64,000 nt of DNA from Massilia solisilvae (GTDB lineage Bacteria > Pseudomonadota > Gammaproteobacteria > Burkholderiales > Burkholderiaceae_D). How positions within the stretch are numbered: the first letter of the stretch is position 1; each line of letters opens with the position of its first letter. The stretch covers positions 1 to 64,000 of the forward strand of contig NZ_JANUGV010000003.1 in the NCBI RefSeq assembly GCF_024753215.1, in the 5' to 3' direction. Shown one piece after another: positions 35,217-42,867 of the stretch. A program made the position numbers and the translations under genes. The notes beneath the pieces are model-generated. The model had not been told where the DNA came from, did not search any database, and worked only from the letters and a program-made list of their open reading frames with translations.

Positions 35217-35263
35217 ATGGTAGTCCAGTGTTCAGGTAAATTCAACTAGATCACTTAAATGAT
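35217..35263 (-). promoter_or_regulatory. Promoter and candidate operator of the importer-slcC-comC-tauE operon
   Basis: On the minus strand: near-palindrome ATCATTTAAGTGAT (35263-35250), then -35 TTGAAT (35245-35240), a 17-base spacer and -10 TACCAT (35222-35217). The layout is the same as before both suyAB copies. It lies between frdA and the binding-protein gene, so this operon has its own promoter apart from the frd/fum operon upstream. Confidence 0.7.
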
Positions 35264-35284
35264 TTGTTTGCGGTCGCAGCATTT

Positions 35285-37024
35285 TCAGTGCGCTGCCGCA
35301 GGTTCCTCCGTCAAAATGGTCTCGCCCGGGCGCACGCGCTCGAAACGCACGGGTTCGCGCGTCAGCGACAAGCCGCCGTGTTCCATGCGCGCCACGGTGA
35401 AGCTGGACGTGTCCAAATCGCCCGCCTGCGGGAAATCCTCGCGGAAATGGGCGCCGCGCGAGTCCTCGCGCTGCAGCGCGGCCGCGGCGATCACCTGGCT
35501 CACCTGGATCAGGCTGCGCAGGTTCATCCAGTCGTGCCAGCTCAGGTTGTAGGCGCGGTCGCCCGCCGGAATGCCGGTGCGCGCCAGTTGGGCGTCCAGT
35601 TCCTCCAGCCGGCGCTGGGCACGGCGGATTCCCTCGGCCGTGCGCAGGATGCCCACGTCCGTCCACATGCATTCGTACAGCGCCTCGCGAATCGCCTCCA
35701 GGTCGCCCGGTTCGCGCGTGAACGGCAGCTCGTGCTCGAGCATGCTGCGCGCGATCGCCGCTTCGCTCGGTGCCCGAAACTGCGGATTGCGCGCGGTCCA
35801 CTCGGCCATTGTCTCGCCGGAGATGCCGCCGAAAACGGTCGAATTGGCCACGCCGTTGCCGCCCAGTCGGTTGGCGCCGTGCACGCCGCCGGTGTCCTCG
35901 CCGGCCGCAAACAGGCCGGTGAGCTCGGTGGTGCAGTCGGGCTTGAACACCACGCCGCCCATCATGTAGTGGGCCGTGGGCACCACTTCGACGCGCCCGC
36001 CCGCCAGGTCGAAGCCGCAGTCGCCGCAGCGCTCGACCATGCCCTTGAACTGCTTGCGCACCTTGTCCGGGCCCAGGTGCGACATCTGGATGTACACGCC
36101 GCCGTTGGGCGTGGTGCGCCCGGCGCGCATCTCGGCGTAGATCCCGCGCGAGACGATGTCGCGCGTGGCCCGTTCGCCGCGCGGGTCGTAATTGGTCATG
36201 AAGCGCTCGCCATCGCCGTTGAGCAGGTAGCCGCCGGCCCCGCGCAGGCCTTCTTCCAGCACGGTGCCGGTCATGCGCGTGTGCGTGCCGGCCAGCAGGC
36301 CGGTGGGGTGGAACTGCACCATTTCCATGTCGCGCAGCGGCAGGCCGGTGCGCAGCGCCATCGCCAGGCCGTCGCAGCTCTTGTCGCCGGACGGGGTGTG
36401 GAACTTGTACATGGTCGGGCCGCCGCCGGTGGCCAGCAGTACCGCCTTGGCCTGCACGAACACGAACTCGCCAGTGCGCATGTCGATCATCAGCACGCCC
36501 GCCAGCGCCTTGCCGTCCTCGGTCTTGATCAGTTCGACGGCGCGGTGTTCCTCCAGCCGGTGGATGCCGCGCGCCCACACCTGTTCGGACAGCCGGTTGA
36601 TGATCTCGATGCCGGTCAGGTCGCCCTTGTGCACGGTGCGGTCGAAGGTCTGCCCGGCGAACGCCTTCTGGTGCACGGTGCCGTCCGGGTTGCGGTCGAA
36701 GAAGCAACCCAGCTCGTTCTCCAGCTCGTGGATGCGCTCGACGGCCTTGGTCACCAGCGTCCACGCCAGCTCCTGGTTCGACAGCCACTTGCTGCCCTCG
36801 ATCGTGTCCATGAAGTGGCGCTCGACCGAGTCGCCCTGGGCCAGCGCCACGTTGTAGCCGCCCTGGACCATGCGGGTGCAGCCGCACTTGCCGAGCAGGC
36901 CCTTGACTGCGACGGTGATCGACAGGCTGGGGTCGGCCTGGTGCGCGTGCAGGGCCGCGAACAGCCCGGCGCCGCCGGAGCCCAGGATCAGGATGTCGGT
37001 CTGGATGCGTTTGATGGCGTTCAT
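35285..37024 (-). CDS. Fumarate reductase/succinate dehydrogenase-type flavoprotein lacking the covalent-FAD histidine
   Basis: A 579-residue FAD-binding subunit. The dinucleotide motif is ILGSGGAG (13-20). Substrate-site residues of the SdhA/FrdA family are kept: His239 (QFHPTG), Glu257/258, Arg288, His352 (PTAHYMMGG) and Arg386 (HGANRLGGN). The His that binds FAD covalently in SdhA and FrdA (SHT) is replaced: the segment reads GKCGCTRMVQGG, so Cys49 is at that place. FAD is therefore probably held non-covalently, which in other enzymes lowers the flavin potential. It is the last gene of an operon with its FeS and membrane subunits and a fumarase; the start overlaps the fumarase beta stop (ATGA). 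Confidence 0.8.
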   Translation of the reverse strand: MNAIKRIQTDILILGSGGAGLFAALHAHQADPSLSITVAVKGLLGKCGCTRMVQGGYNVALAQGDSVERHFMDTIEGSKWLSNQELAWTLVTKAVERIHELENELGCFFDRNPDGTVHQKAFAGQTFDRTVHKGDLTGIEIINRLSEQVWARGIHRLEEHRAVELIKTEDGKALAGVLMIDMRTGEFVFVQAKAVLLATGGGPTMYKFHTPSGDKSCDGLAMALRTGLPLRDMEMVQFHPTGLLAGTHTRMTGTVLEEGLRGAGGYLLNGDGERFMTNYDPRGERATRDIVSRGIYAEMRAGRTTPNGGVYIQMSHLGPDKVRKQFKGMVERCGDCGFDLAGGRVEVVPTAHYMMGGVVFKPDCTTELTGLFAAGEDTGGVHGANRLGGNGVANSTVFGGISGETMAEWTARNPQFRAPSEAAIARSMLEHELPFTREPGDLEAIREALYECMWTDVGILRTAEGIRRAQRRLEELDAQLARTGIPAGDRAYNLSWHDWMNLRSLIQVSQVIAAAALQREDSRGAHFREDFPQAGDLDTSSFTVARMEHGGLSLTREPVRFERVRPGETILTEEPAAAH

Positions 37025-37632
37025 TGGTGTACCCCCAGGCTGGCAAGCACTTCGGCGCGGCGCTTGTTCACGTCGGCCTTGATGTCGGTGTACAGGCTGT
37101 TGCCGTGGCTGTCCATGGCCACCAGCAGCGGGCCAAAATTGAGGATCCTGAACTTCCACAGCGATTCCGGGTTCAGGTCGTCCAGGTCCACGTCCTCGAT
37201 CTGCTCGATCCAGGTGGTTTCCAGGGCTGCGGTGCCGCCGACGATGGCGAGGTAGGCCCCGCCCAGCTCGCGGAAGGCGTCGAGCGAACCCTGGCGCAGG
37301 CCGCCCTTGCCGACGATCAGGCGCACGCCGTACTGCTCCATCAGCGGGCGGGTGAAGCGCTCCATCCGGTCCGAAGTGGTGGTGCCGATGCAGATCGGCT
37401 GGTAGCCGGCCGGGTACTGCGGGCTTTTGTCGACCTTGCGCACGTTGGGCGCGGTGTGGATGACGGCGTGGCCGTGCAGGTCGAAGCGGGTGGTGCGGCC
37501 ACGGTCGAGCATGTGGATCTGGGTCGCGTCGCGGATCCCGAACAGCGTCTGCTGCAGAGTGACGGTGTCGTTGACGCGCAGCTGCCGCACCTGCTCTTCG
37601 GTGACCGGCATGGTGAGTTCGTAGTGGGCCAT
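37021..37632 (-). CDS. Class I fumarate hydratase-type, beta subunit
   Basis: A 203-residue protein matching the C-terminal half of class I fumarases or the TtdB subunit of tartrate dehydratase. Motifs are CIGTTTSDRM, VGKGGLRQGS and the end around KFRILNFGPLLVAMDSHG. With the alpha subunit it should add water to a double bond of a dicarboxylate. The start at 37632 is 4 bases after the alpha stop and its stop overlaps the flavoprotein start by 4 bases. The substrate could be fumarate, mesaconate, tartrate or another C4 acid. Confidence 0.83.
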   Translation of the reverse strand: MAHYELTMPVTEEQVRQLRVNDTVTLQQTLFGIRDATQIHMLDRGRTTRFDLHGHAVIHTAPNVRKVDKSPQYPAGYQPICIGTTTSDRMERFTRPLMEQYGVRLIVGKGGLRQGSLDAFRELGGAYLAIVGGTAALETTWIEQIEDVDLDDLNPESLWKFRILNFGPLLVAMDSHGNSLYTDIKADVNKRRAEVLASLGVHQ

Positions 37633-37636
37633 GATG

Positions 37637-38512
37637 TCAGAATCCGTAGGTGACGCCTTCAGGCGCGAGGGTCGCGGTGGCCCTGCGCGCCGAATGGCAC
37701 TGCATGTTGACGGCAATCGGGTTCATCGTGATGTGGGTCGAGGCCAGCTCAATGTGCACCGCGAACGCGGTCGAGTCGCCGCCCAGACCCTGCGGGCCGA
37801 CGCCGAGCTTGTTCACGGCGGCGGACAGCTCCTTCTCCAGCTTTGCGCCTTCGGGGTCGGCGCAGTGGCTGCCCAGCGGCCGCGTGGCCGCGCGTTTTGC
37901 CAGGTGCACGGCCAGGTCCGACGTGCCGCCCAGGCCCACGCCAACGATGGTCGGCGGGCAGGTCTTGCCGCCGGCGTTGATCACGCAGTCGATGACGAAT
38001 TCCTTGATCGCGTCGATGCCCTCCGCTGGAATGGCCATCTTCAGGAACGAGTTGTTCTCCGAGCCGCTGCCCTTGGGGATCATCTGGATCGACAGCTGGT
38101 CCGGCACATCGGAAAAATCGATATGGATCACCGGCACCTCGATGCCGCACGAGGTGTGCTCGTTCTGGCGCGTGAGCGGGTGCACCACCGACGAGCGCAG
38201 CGGGTGCTCGCGGGTAGCGCGCTCGCAGCCCTTGCGGATCGCCTGCTTCAGGTCGTAACCGTCGACCTGAACGTTGCGCCCGATCGTCACGTTATAGATC
38301 GGCACGCCGGTGTCCTGGCACAGCAGGTTCTCGTTGTCCTCGGCCACGTGAATGTTCTGCACCATCGTGGCCAGGATGTTCTGCGCGCGCGGCACCGTCT
38401 CGGTTTCGGTCAGGCGTGCAAACCCGCCCTTGATATCGGGCGGCAGTACCTTCAGTGCCCGGATGTACAGCTGCTTTGCGGCCTCTTCGACATCGGCCAA
38501 ATCGATCTTCAT
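37637..38512 (-). CDS. Class I fumarate hydratase-type, alpha subunit
   Basis: A 291-residue 4Fe-4S hydratase subunit (FumA N-terminal half / TtdA type). The three cluster cysteines are visible as CQDTG (Cys65), GGKTCPPT (Cys185) and CHSARR (Cys276). The segment KGSGSENNS is part of the active site in this family. AAGGAG stands before the ATG and overlaps the stop region of the membrane anchor gene. Being encoded inside a succinate dehydrogenase-like operon implies that the product of the flavoenzyme is its substrate, or the reverse. Confidence 0.87.
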   Translation of the reverse strand: MKIDLADVEEAAKQLYIRALKVLPPDIKGGFARLTETETVPRAQNILATMVQNIHVAEDNENLLCQDTGVPIYNVTIGRNVQVDGYDLKQAIRKGCERATREHPLRSSVVHPLTRQNEHTSCGIEVPVIHIDFSDVPDQLSIQMIPKGSGSENNSFLKMAIPAEGIDAIKEFVIDCVINAGGKTCPPTIVGVGLGGTSDLAVHLAKRAATRPLGSHCADPEGAKLEKELSAAVNKLGVGPQGLGGDSTAFAVHIELASTHITMNPIAVNMQCHSARRATATLAPEGVTYGF

Positions 38513-38525
38513 TCTTCAGCTCCTT

Positions 38526-38894
38526 TCAGAACACCAGCGCAAGGGCAAACGCCATGCCGGTCATGGCGGCAAAGCCGGCGGTGACGGCGATCAGGTTCTT
38601 GCGCAGCCCGCTCCACTTGCCAAACTCGATCAGCAGCAGGCGCACGCCGCCGGCCATGTGCGCGGCCAGCAGGATCACCAGCCCCCATTCGCCGAACTTG
38701 AACAGCGGCTGGTCGGTCACGTGGATGAAACCGTTGAGGGAGGCCGCGCCGTTGATCGCATGGCCCAGCGCCCAGAAGTGCACCGGCAGGAACAGCGCCA
38801 GCGCCAGGCCCGAGAAGCGGTGCACCAGGAAGGCCCAGTACGCCGGGTGGTTGCGGGCGCGGAAGTCGTTGGTGCGCATCTTTGACTTGTTCAT
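38526..38894 (-). CDS. Cytochrome b556-type membrane anchor (SdhC-like)
   Basis: A 122-residue inner-membrane subunit with three hydrophobic segments. The SdhC hallmark HRFSGLALALFLPVHFW (His25) and AAHMAGGVRLLLIE (His79, likely haem ligand) are present. It should bind quinone and haem and attach the flavoprotein/FeS pair to the membrane. Its ATG overlaps the stop of the other anchor subunit (ATGA), a sign of translational coupling. Confidence 0.82.
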   Translation of the reverse strand: MNKSKMRTNDFRARNHPAYWAFLVHRFSGLALALFLPVHFWALGHAINGAASLNGFIHVTDQPLFKFGEWGLVILLAAHMAGGVRLLLIEFGKWSGLRKNLIAVTAGFAAMTGMAFALALVF

Positions 38895-39232
38895 GCGAGG
38901 ACCACTCCATAGACAGCGCGCAGGCCCAGCACGAGCAGCAGCAGCGCGAACAGGGCCGAGACGGCGTTCGCCGTGCGGTCGCTCATCAGCGTCTCGCGCA
39001 GGATGCGGGCCAGGCCCAGCGGCACGTGTACGGTGCACGCGAGGACGAACGCCGCGTAGAACAGCCCGAACGCGAGGTTGCCGTGGGTGCGTTCAAGGAT
39101 CTCGGTTCCGGTCAGCCCGCCGCGCACGGCGTAGATGATGACCGCCAGATGCACGAACACGAAAAAGGTGAGCGCCATGGCGCTGATGCGGCCCCAGTAC
39201 CAGAGCCTGACCTCGGTCACGGTGTCGGTCAT
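38891..39232 (-). CDS. Second membrane anchor subunit of the dehydrogenase/reductase complex
   Basis: A 113-residue protein with three hydrophobic segments and histidines at 28, 50 and 69 that could bind haem or quinone. It is recognisable as the second SdhC/SdhD-type anchor mainly from its position between the FeS subunit and the b556-type anchor, overlapping both genes by 4 bases. Its sequence is less typical than that of its neighbour. Confidence 0.75.
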   Translation of the reverse strand: MTDTVTEVRLWYWGRISAMALTFFVFVHLAVIIYAVRGGLTGTEILERTHGNLAFGLFYAAFVLACTVHVPLGLARILRETLMSDRTANAVSALFALLLLVLGLRAVYGVVLA

Positions 39233-39942
39233 GCTTTCCTCCCGAGCGTTTTGGCGGACAGGCGCTTGAGGCCGGAGATGGATGCGGTCGGCTCCAGGTG
39301 CTTGGGACAGCGCTCAGTGCACGAGCCCTGCGTGTGGCAGGCGTGGCAACCGGCGTCGCCCGCAACCGCCAGCAGGCGCTCGCGGTTGCGCACGTCGCGC
39401 ACGTCGTTGATGAGCGTCCAGGCGCGGTTCAGGGCGGCCGGGCCGAGATAGTCCGGGCGCCAGCTCACCACGTCGCACGAGGCGTAGCACACGCCGCAGC
39501 CGATGCATTCGATGCCGGCGTCGGCCGCCAGGCGCATGGTCGATTGCGGCTCGACCAGCGCGAACTCATCCTCGCGGGTCTTGGCGCCCTTGAAGCTGCC
39601 TTTGGCGCGCGCCCACTTGTCGAAGAACCCGGTCATGTCGGTGACCAGGTCCTTGATGACGGGCAGGTTGGACAGGGGAGCGAGTTCGAGCTTGCCGTCG
39701 GCAGCCACGTTGGCCACATGGGTCCGGCAAGTCCATCGCGCCTTGCCGTTGACGGTCATTGCGCACGAGCCGCACATGCCGACACGGCACGCGTAGCGGT
39801 AGGACAGGCCGGGGTCGATGCGGCGCTGGATATGGGTTACCACATCCAGCACGGTCTGGCTCTCGAGGCGGGGTACCTCGTAGGTGACGAACTCGCCGTC
39901 TTCCTTGCCGCGCCAGACCTTCACTTCCAGATTGGTCGTCAT
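39229..39942 (-). CDS. Iron-sulfur subunit (SdhB/FrdB-like)
   Basis: A 237-residue electron-transfer subunit. The 2Fe-2S site is Cys52, Cys57, Cys60, Cys72 (CRVGMCGSC plus TC). The ferredoxin-like half has CIGCGVCYASC (146-156) and CHACHTQGSCTERCP (199-212) for the 4Fe-4S and 3Fe-4S clusters. It passes electrons between the flavin and the membrane quinone. It is the first gene of the operon, divergent from a LysR gene. This looks like an accessory complex, since housekeeping sdh genes normally lack fumarase genes inside the operon. Confidence 0.87.
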   Translation of the reverse strand: MTTNLEVKVWRGKEDGEFVTYEVPRLESQTVLDVVTHIQRRIDPGLSYRYACRVGMCGSCAMTVNGKARWTCRTHVANVAADGKLELAPLSNLPVIKDLVTDMTGFFDKWARAKGSFKGAKTREDEFALVEPQSTMRLAADAGIECIGCGVCYASCDVVSWRPDYLGPAALNRAWTLINDVRDVRNRERLLAVAGDAGCHACHTQGSCTERCPKHLEPTASISGLKRLSAKTLGRKA

Positions 39943-39966
39943 GTCGATCCTAACTTGGAGATGCGC

Positions 39967-39985
39967 TGAAATGATTCAGCTGACA
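39967..39985 (+). promoter_or_regulatory. Operator-like palindrome with possible -35 in the sdhB/lysR gap
   Basis: The palindrome CTGAAATGATTCAG is followed by CTGACA. The segment ATGATTCAGCTGACA matches ATGATTCAGTTGACA before suyAB copy 2 at all but one base. No convincing -10 follows at 17 bases. It may bring the lysR gene, or by overlap the sdhB operon, under the same control as suyAB. Confidence 0.4.
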
Positions 39986-40041
39986 AGTCCATTCTGGACC
40001 AATGCATAGGCAAACGAAAGCTAAACTTTATTTGTTCGACC

Positions 40042-40056
40042 TAAAGAAATTCTTTA
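40042..40056. promoter_or_regulatory. Perfect palindrome in the lysR/sdhB gap, candidate LysR site
   Basis: TAAAGAAATTCTTTA is a 15-base perfect inverted repeat in an AT-rich region about 40 bases before the lysR start. A weaker AAAG-N5-CTTT lies at 40017-40029. Spacing of two half sites by about two helical turns would fit LysR binding. Confidence 0.5.
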
Positions 40057-40095
40057 TTATTTGCGTGTCGTTTTTCACTCTTGCAGGAGGCCAGC

Positions 40096-40998
40096 GTGGC
40101 ATCGATCCGAACCTTCAAGACCTTCCTGGCCGTCGCCAAGTACGGCACCTTTGCCGCGGCCGGCAAGGAGATCGGGCTGACCCCGGCCGCCGTGGGTCTG
40201 CAGATCCGCGCGCTGGAGGAGGAACTGAACCAAGTGTTGTTCGATCGCGGGCCGCGCTCGGTCGTCCTGAATACGGCGGGGCGCAAGGCGGTGCCTCAGG
40301 TCGAGGAACTGTTGGTGCGCTTCGAGGCGCTGGCCAATGCGGAAGAAAGCGGTGAACTGTCGGGCAGGGTGATGATGGGCGCGCTGGTGTCAACGCTGAT
40401 GGGGTCGTTCGCGGATGCGCTCTGGCGGCTCAAACGCGAGCATCCGCGGCTGAAGATTCAGCTGTTCGTGGGACTGTCGAGCGATTTCGCCTACCAGGTG
40501 GAGCACGGCGAACTGGACGCGGCGATCGTCACCAAGCCGCCGCGCGCGCTGGCCTCGACGCTCTTGTGGACGCCGCTGTACAACGAGCCGATGGTGCTGA
40601 TCGTGCCGCGCCGGCCGCACTTCAAGCTGCCGGCGCTGCCGCTGGACATTCTGCAGCAGGCGCCGTTCGTCCGCTTCGACCGCGATACGTGGACCGGGCT
40701 GCTGGTGAAGGACGTGCTCAGCCAGGTGGGCGTGACCACGCGCGACGAGCTGGAGCTGAACTCGGTGGAGGCGATGATCGAGATCGTGCGGCAGGGTTTT
40801 GGGGTATCGATTGTGCCGCAGCTGGCGAACGTTCAATGGGACAAGGACAAGGCGCTGCGGGTGATCCCGCTGCCCGGGGTGACGACCGAACGCTGCGTGG
40901 GGCTGCTGGAGAGGACGCGCCACAGCAGGATGGCGTTCACCGAAGCGGTGAAGGAGTGCTTTCCGGATGCGAAGGCGGCGGTGGCAAAGCGCGGCTGA
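40096..40998 (+). CDS. LysR-family regulator divergent from the sdh/fum-type operon
   Basis: A 300-residue LysR protein with the winged helix at residues 1-62 (RTFKTFLAVAKYGTFAAAG) and a C-terminal effector domain. A GTG start at 40096 is chosen because AGGAGG lies 5 bases upstream; a TTG 15 bases earlier overlaps that site. It most likely controls the divergent FeS/anchor/fumarase/flavoprotein operon in response to the acid that operon degrades. Paired hairpin repeats follow its stop. Confidence 0.87.
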   Translation: MASIRTFKTFLAVAKYGTFAAAGKEIGLTPAAVGLQIRALEEELNQVLFDRGPRSVVLNTAGRKAVPQVEELLVRFEALANAEESGELSGRVMMGALVSTLMGSFADALWRLKREHPRLKIQLFVGLSSDFAYQVEHGELDAAIVTKPPRALASTLLWTPLYNEPMVLIVPRRPHFKLPALPLDILQQAPFVRFDRDTWTGLLVKDVLSQVGVTTRDELELNSVEAMIEIVRQGFGVSIVPQLANVQWDKDKALRVIPLPGVTTERCVGLLERTRHSRMAFTEAVKECFPDAKAAVAKRG

Positions 40999-41013
40999 TT
41001 GTTGACCTCAAAA

Positions 41014-41113
41014 CGTCGTGCCGGCGAGAGCCGGTACCCATGCTGAGGCTCCGAAGACGAATTGCCGAGATATTGCAGGCTCTGCATGGGTACCGGCCTT
41101 CGCCGGGACGACG
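41014..41113. repeat. REP-like paired hairpin, family 1 (variant)
   Basis: The left unit CGTCGTGCCGGCGAGAGCCG continues into GTACCCATG. The right unit ends CGCCGGGACGACG. The middle base pairs differ from the usual type (GGTACC instead of GGGACC), and the change is compensated on both arms (GTACCCATG / CATGGGTAC), which supports pairing between the two units. Confidence 0.82.
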
Positions 41114-41139
41114 GTACCATTTTTTCGATACCTCAAAAA

Positions 41140-41245
41140 CGTCGTCCCCGCGGAGGCGGGGACCCATGCTGAGCCTGCACCTCGGTGGCCTCAAACCGTG
41201 CCACCTGAGAGCGTTCTATGGGTCCCCGCCTTCGCGGGGACGACG
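41140..41245. repeat. REP-like paired hairpin, family 1
   Basis: A second full element only 26 bases after the previous one: CGTCGTCCCCGCGGAGGCGG at left and its inverted partner ending GCGGGGACGACG at right. The tandem lies between the convergent lysR and suyB copy 2 genes. Confidence 0.87.
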
Positions 41246-41267
41246 TGCTTGAGCTAGTGTTGGCTTT

Positions 41268-42437
41268 TTATGCCGACTCGTACAGTCGGGTCAGCACGAA
41301 CTCGCGGTGGCCCAGCGCCTCGGCGGCGGTCAGGCGGCCGTTGGCGGTGCGCAGCAGGCATTCGAGCAGCTTGTCACCGGCGCCATCCATGTTCAGCTCG
41401 CGCTGCAGCAGGCCCGAGGTGTCCACGTCGATGTGCTCTTCCATCGTGCGCACCGTCTTCGGATTGGCGCAGATCTTGATCACCGGGAGGATCGGGTTGC
41501 CGATCACGTTGCCCTGGCCGGTCGGGAAGAAGTGCACCGCATAGCCCGACGCCGCGCACAGGGTCACCATCTCGGCCGCGGCCGACGACGAATCCATGAA
41601 CCACAGGCCCGGTCCGGTCGGGGTTTCGGCCTTGTCCAGCACGCCATCCACCTTGCACTTTTTGCCGATCTTCTGGATGTTACCGAGCGCCTTTTCCTCG
41701 ATCGTGGTCAGGCCGCCGGCGATGTTGCCCTTGGTCGGCTGCGAGTCCGACAGGTCGCTGGTCTTGTGGCGGTTGACGACGTCCTGGTAGCGGTTGAAGA
41801 AGGCCATGAACTTTTCCTTGACGTCCGGGGTAGCGCAGCGCGCCGCCACCAGGTGTTCGCCGCCGGTCAGCTCGGTCGTCTCGCCGAACACCAGCGTCGC
41901 ACCCACGTCGTACAGCTTGTCGAACGCGTTGCCCACAGTCGGGTTGGCGCCGCAGCCGGAGGTGGTGTCCGATTCGCCGCACTTGGTCGAGACCCACAGT
42001 TCGCTGATGTTGCACACTTCGCGCTGCTTTTCGGAGGCGAACTGCACCATCTCGCGTGCCGCCTTGGATGCGCGGTAGATCGTGTCGTGGTCGCCATGGT
42101 GCTCGATCGCGAAGCCCTGCACCGGTTTGCCGGTGGCGGCGATGCCGTCCACGATCAGCTTGGTCCACTGGGGCTCGATGCCGATCACGACCACCGCGGC
42201 CACGTTCGGGTTGGCGCCGGTGCCGATCAGGGTGCGGAAGTGCAGCTCCAGGTCGGCGCCGAATTGCAGGCGGCCGTACGGGTGCGGCAGCGCCATCGTG
42301 CCCTTGATGTTGTTGGCCACTGCCTCGGCGGCGGCGTTCGAGATGTCGTCCACCGGCAGGATGATGACGTGATTGCGCACGCCAACGCGGCCGTTTTCGC
42401 GGCGGTAGCCGAGGAAGGTGGTGTCCTTGTTAATCAT
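41268..42437 (-). CDS. suyB: Sulfolactate sulfo-lyase large (beta) subunit, copy 2
   Basis: A 389-residue paralogue of the large subunit at 26254, with about 14 substitutions (about 96% identity by eye). All recognisable motifs are kept, including [18 protein letters not shown]. Changes are mostly conservative, e.g. Met to Tyr after HGDHDTI and Ser to Pro before GLWFMD. The two copies face each other across about 14 kb, so they form large inverted repeats. Near-identity implies the same reaction, with a dosage or regulatory reason for keeping both. Confidence 0.82.
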   Translation of the reverse strand: MINKDTTFLGYRRENGRVGVRNHVIILPVDDISNAAAEAVANNIKGTMALPHPYGRLQFGADLELHFRTLIGTGANPNVAAVVVIGIEPQWTKLIVDGIAATGKPVQGFAIEHHGDHDTIYRASKAAREMVQFASEKQREVCNISELWVSTKCGESDTTSGCGANPTVGNAFDKLYDVGATLVFGETTELTGGEHLVAARCATPDVKEKFMAFFNRYQDVVNRHKTSDLSDSQPTKGNIAGGLTTIEEKALGNIQKIGKKCKVDGVLDKAETPTGPGLWFMDSSSAAAEMVTLCAASGYAVHFFPTGQGNVIGNPILPVIKICANPKTVRTMEEHIDVDTSGLLQRELNMDGAGDKLLECLLRTANGRLTAAEALGHREFVLTRLYESA

Positions 42438-42492
42438 TTCTGTCTCCGATTCCGAATTCGTTTGCTAGGGCTCTGCCTGGGTGCCGCTCGGC

Positions 42493-42777
42493 TTACCAGC
42501 GCTTGGTCTTGACGTTGTGCACGTGCAGGTGCTCGCCGGCCTTGATGGGCGAGACGACCTTGCCGATGTCCACGCCGTACTTGAACACGGTGTCGCCCAC
42601 GTTCAGGTCCTTCAGCGCGATCTTGTGGCCGACGGGGATGTCGCTGCCGGTGCGCATCTCGACGATCTTGTCCTGCTCCATCACCCAGCCGCTCAGCGAG
42701 GCGCCAGCCTTGACGCCGTCAACGACCACCACCGTGCCCACCGAATCACCCTCTTCATGCACCACAAAATGAATCAT
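42493..42777 (-). CDS. suyA: Sulfolactate sulfo-lyase small (alpha) subunit, copy 2
   Basis: A 94-residue SAF-domain subunit, about 85% identical by eye to copy 1 and one residue longer (VVVVDGV versus VVVEGV). DNA differs at many synonymous positions, unlike the 5' part of the adjacent suyB. It is the first gene of its pair, 55 bases before suyB copy 2, and is preceded by GGAGAC and a good sigma-70 promoter with the shared operator. Confidence 0.8.
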   Translation of the reverse strand: MIHFVVHEEGDSVGTVVVVDGVKAGASLSGWVMEQDKIVEMRTGSDIPVGHKIALKDLNVGDTVFKYGVDIGKVVSPIKAGEHLHVHNVKTKRW

Positions 42778-42821
42778 TTCTGTCTCCTTGTCCGGTCAGT
42801 TCGTGTTTGAACCGTGAAGCC

Positions 42822-42867
42822 ATCGTACTCCCCGAATTCATACGTGTCAACTGAATCATCTAGATGA
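42822..42867 (-). promoter_or_regulatory. Promoter and candidate operator of suyAB copy 2
   Basis: On the minus strand the perfect 12-base palindrome TCATCTAGATGA (42867-42856) is followed after 5 bases by -35 TTGACA (42850-42845). A 17-base spacer leads to -10 TACGAT (42827-42822). This is the cleanest example of the site shared with suyAB copy 1 and the importer operon. Confidence 0.8.

Noticed and set aside
35285..39942. The frd/sdh-like operon as the housekeeping succinate dehydrogenase
   Set aside because: Housekeeping sdhCDAB has a different order, lies near gltA and has the covalent FAD His. Here fumarase genes are in the operon, that His is missing and a LysR gene is divergent.
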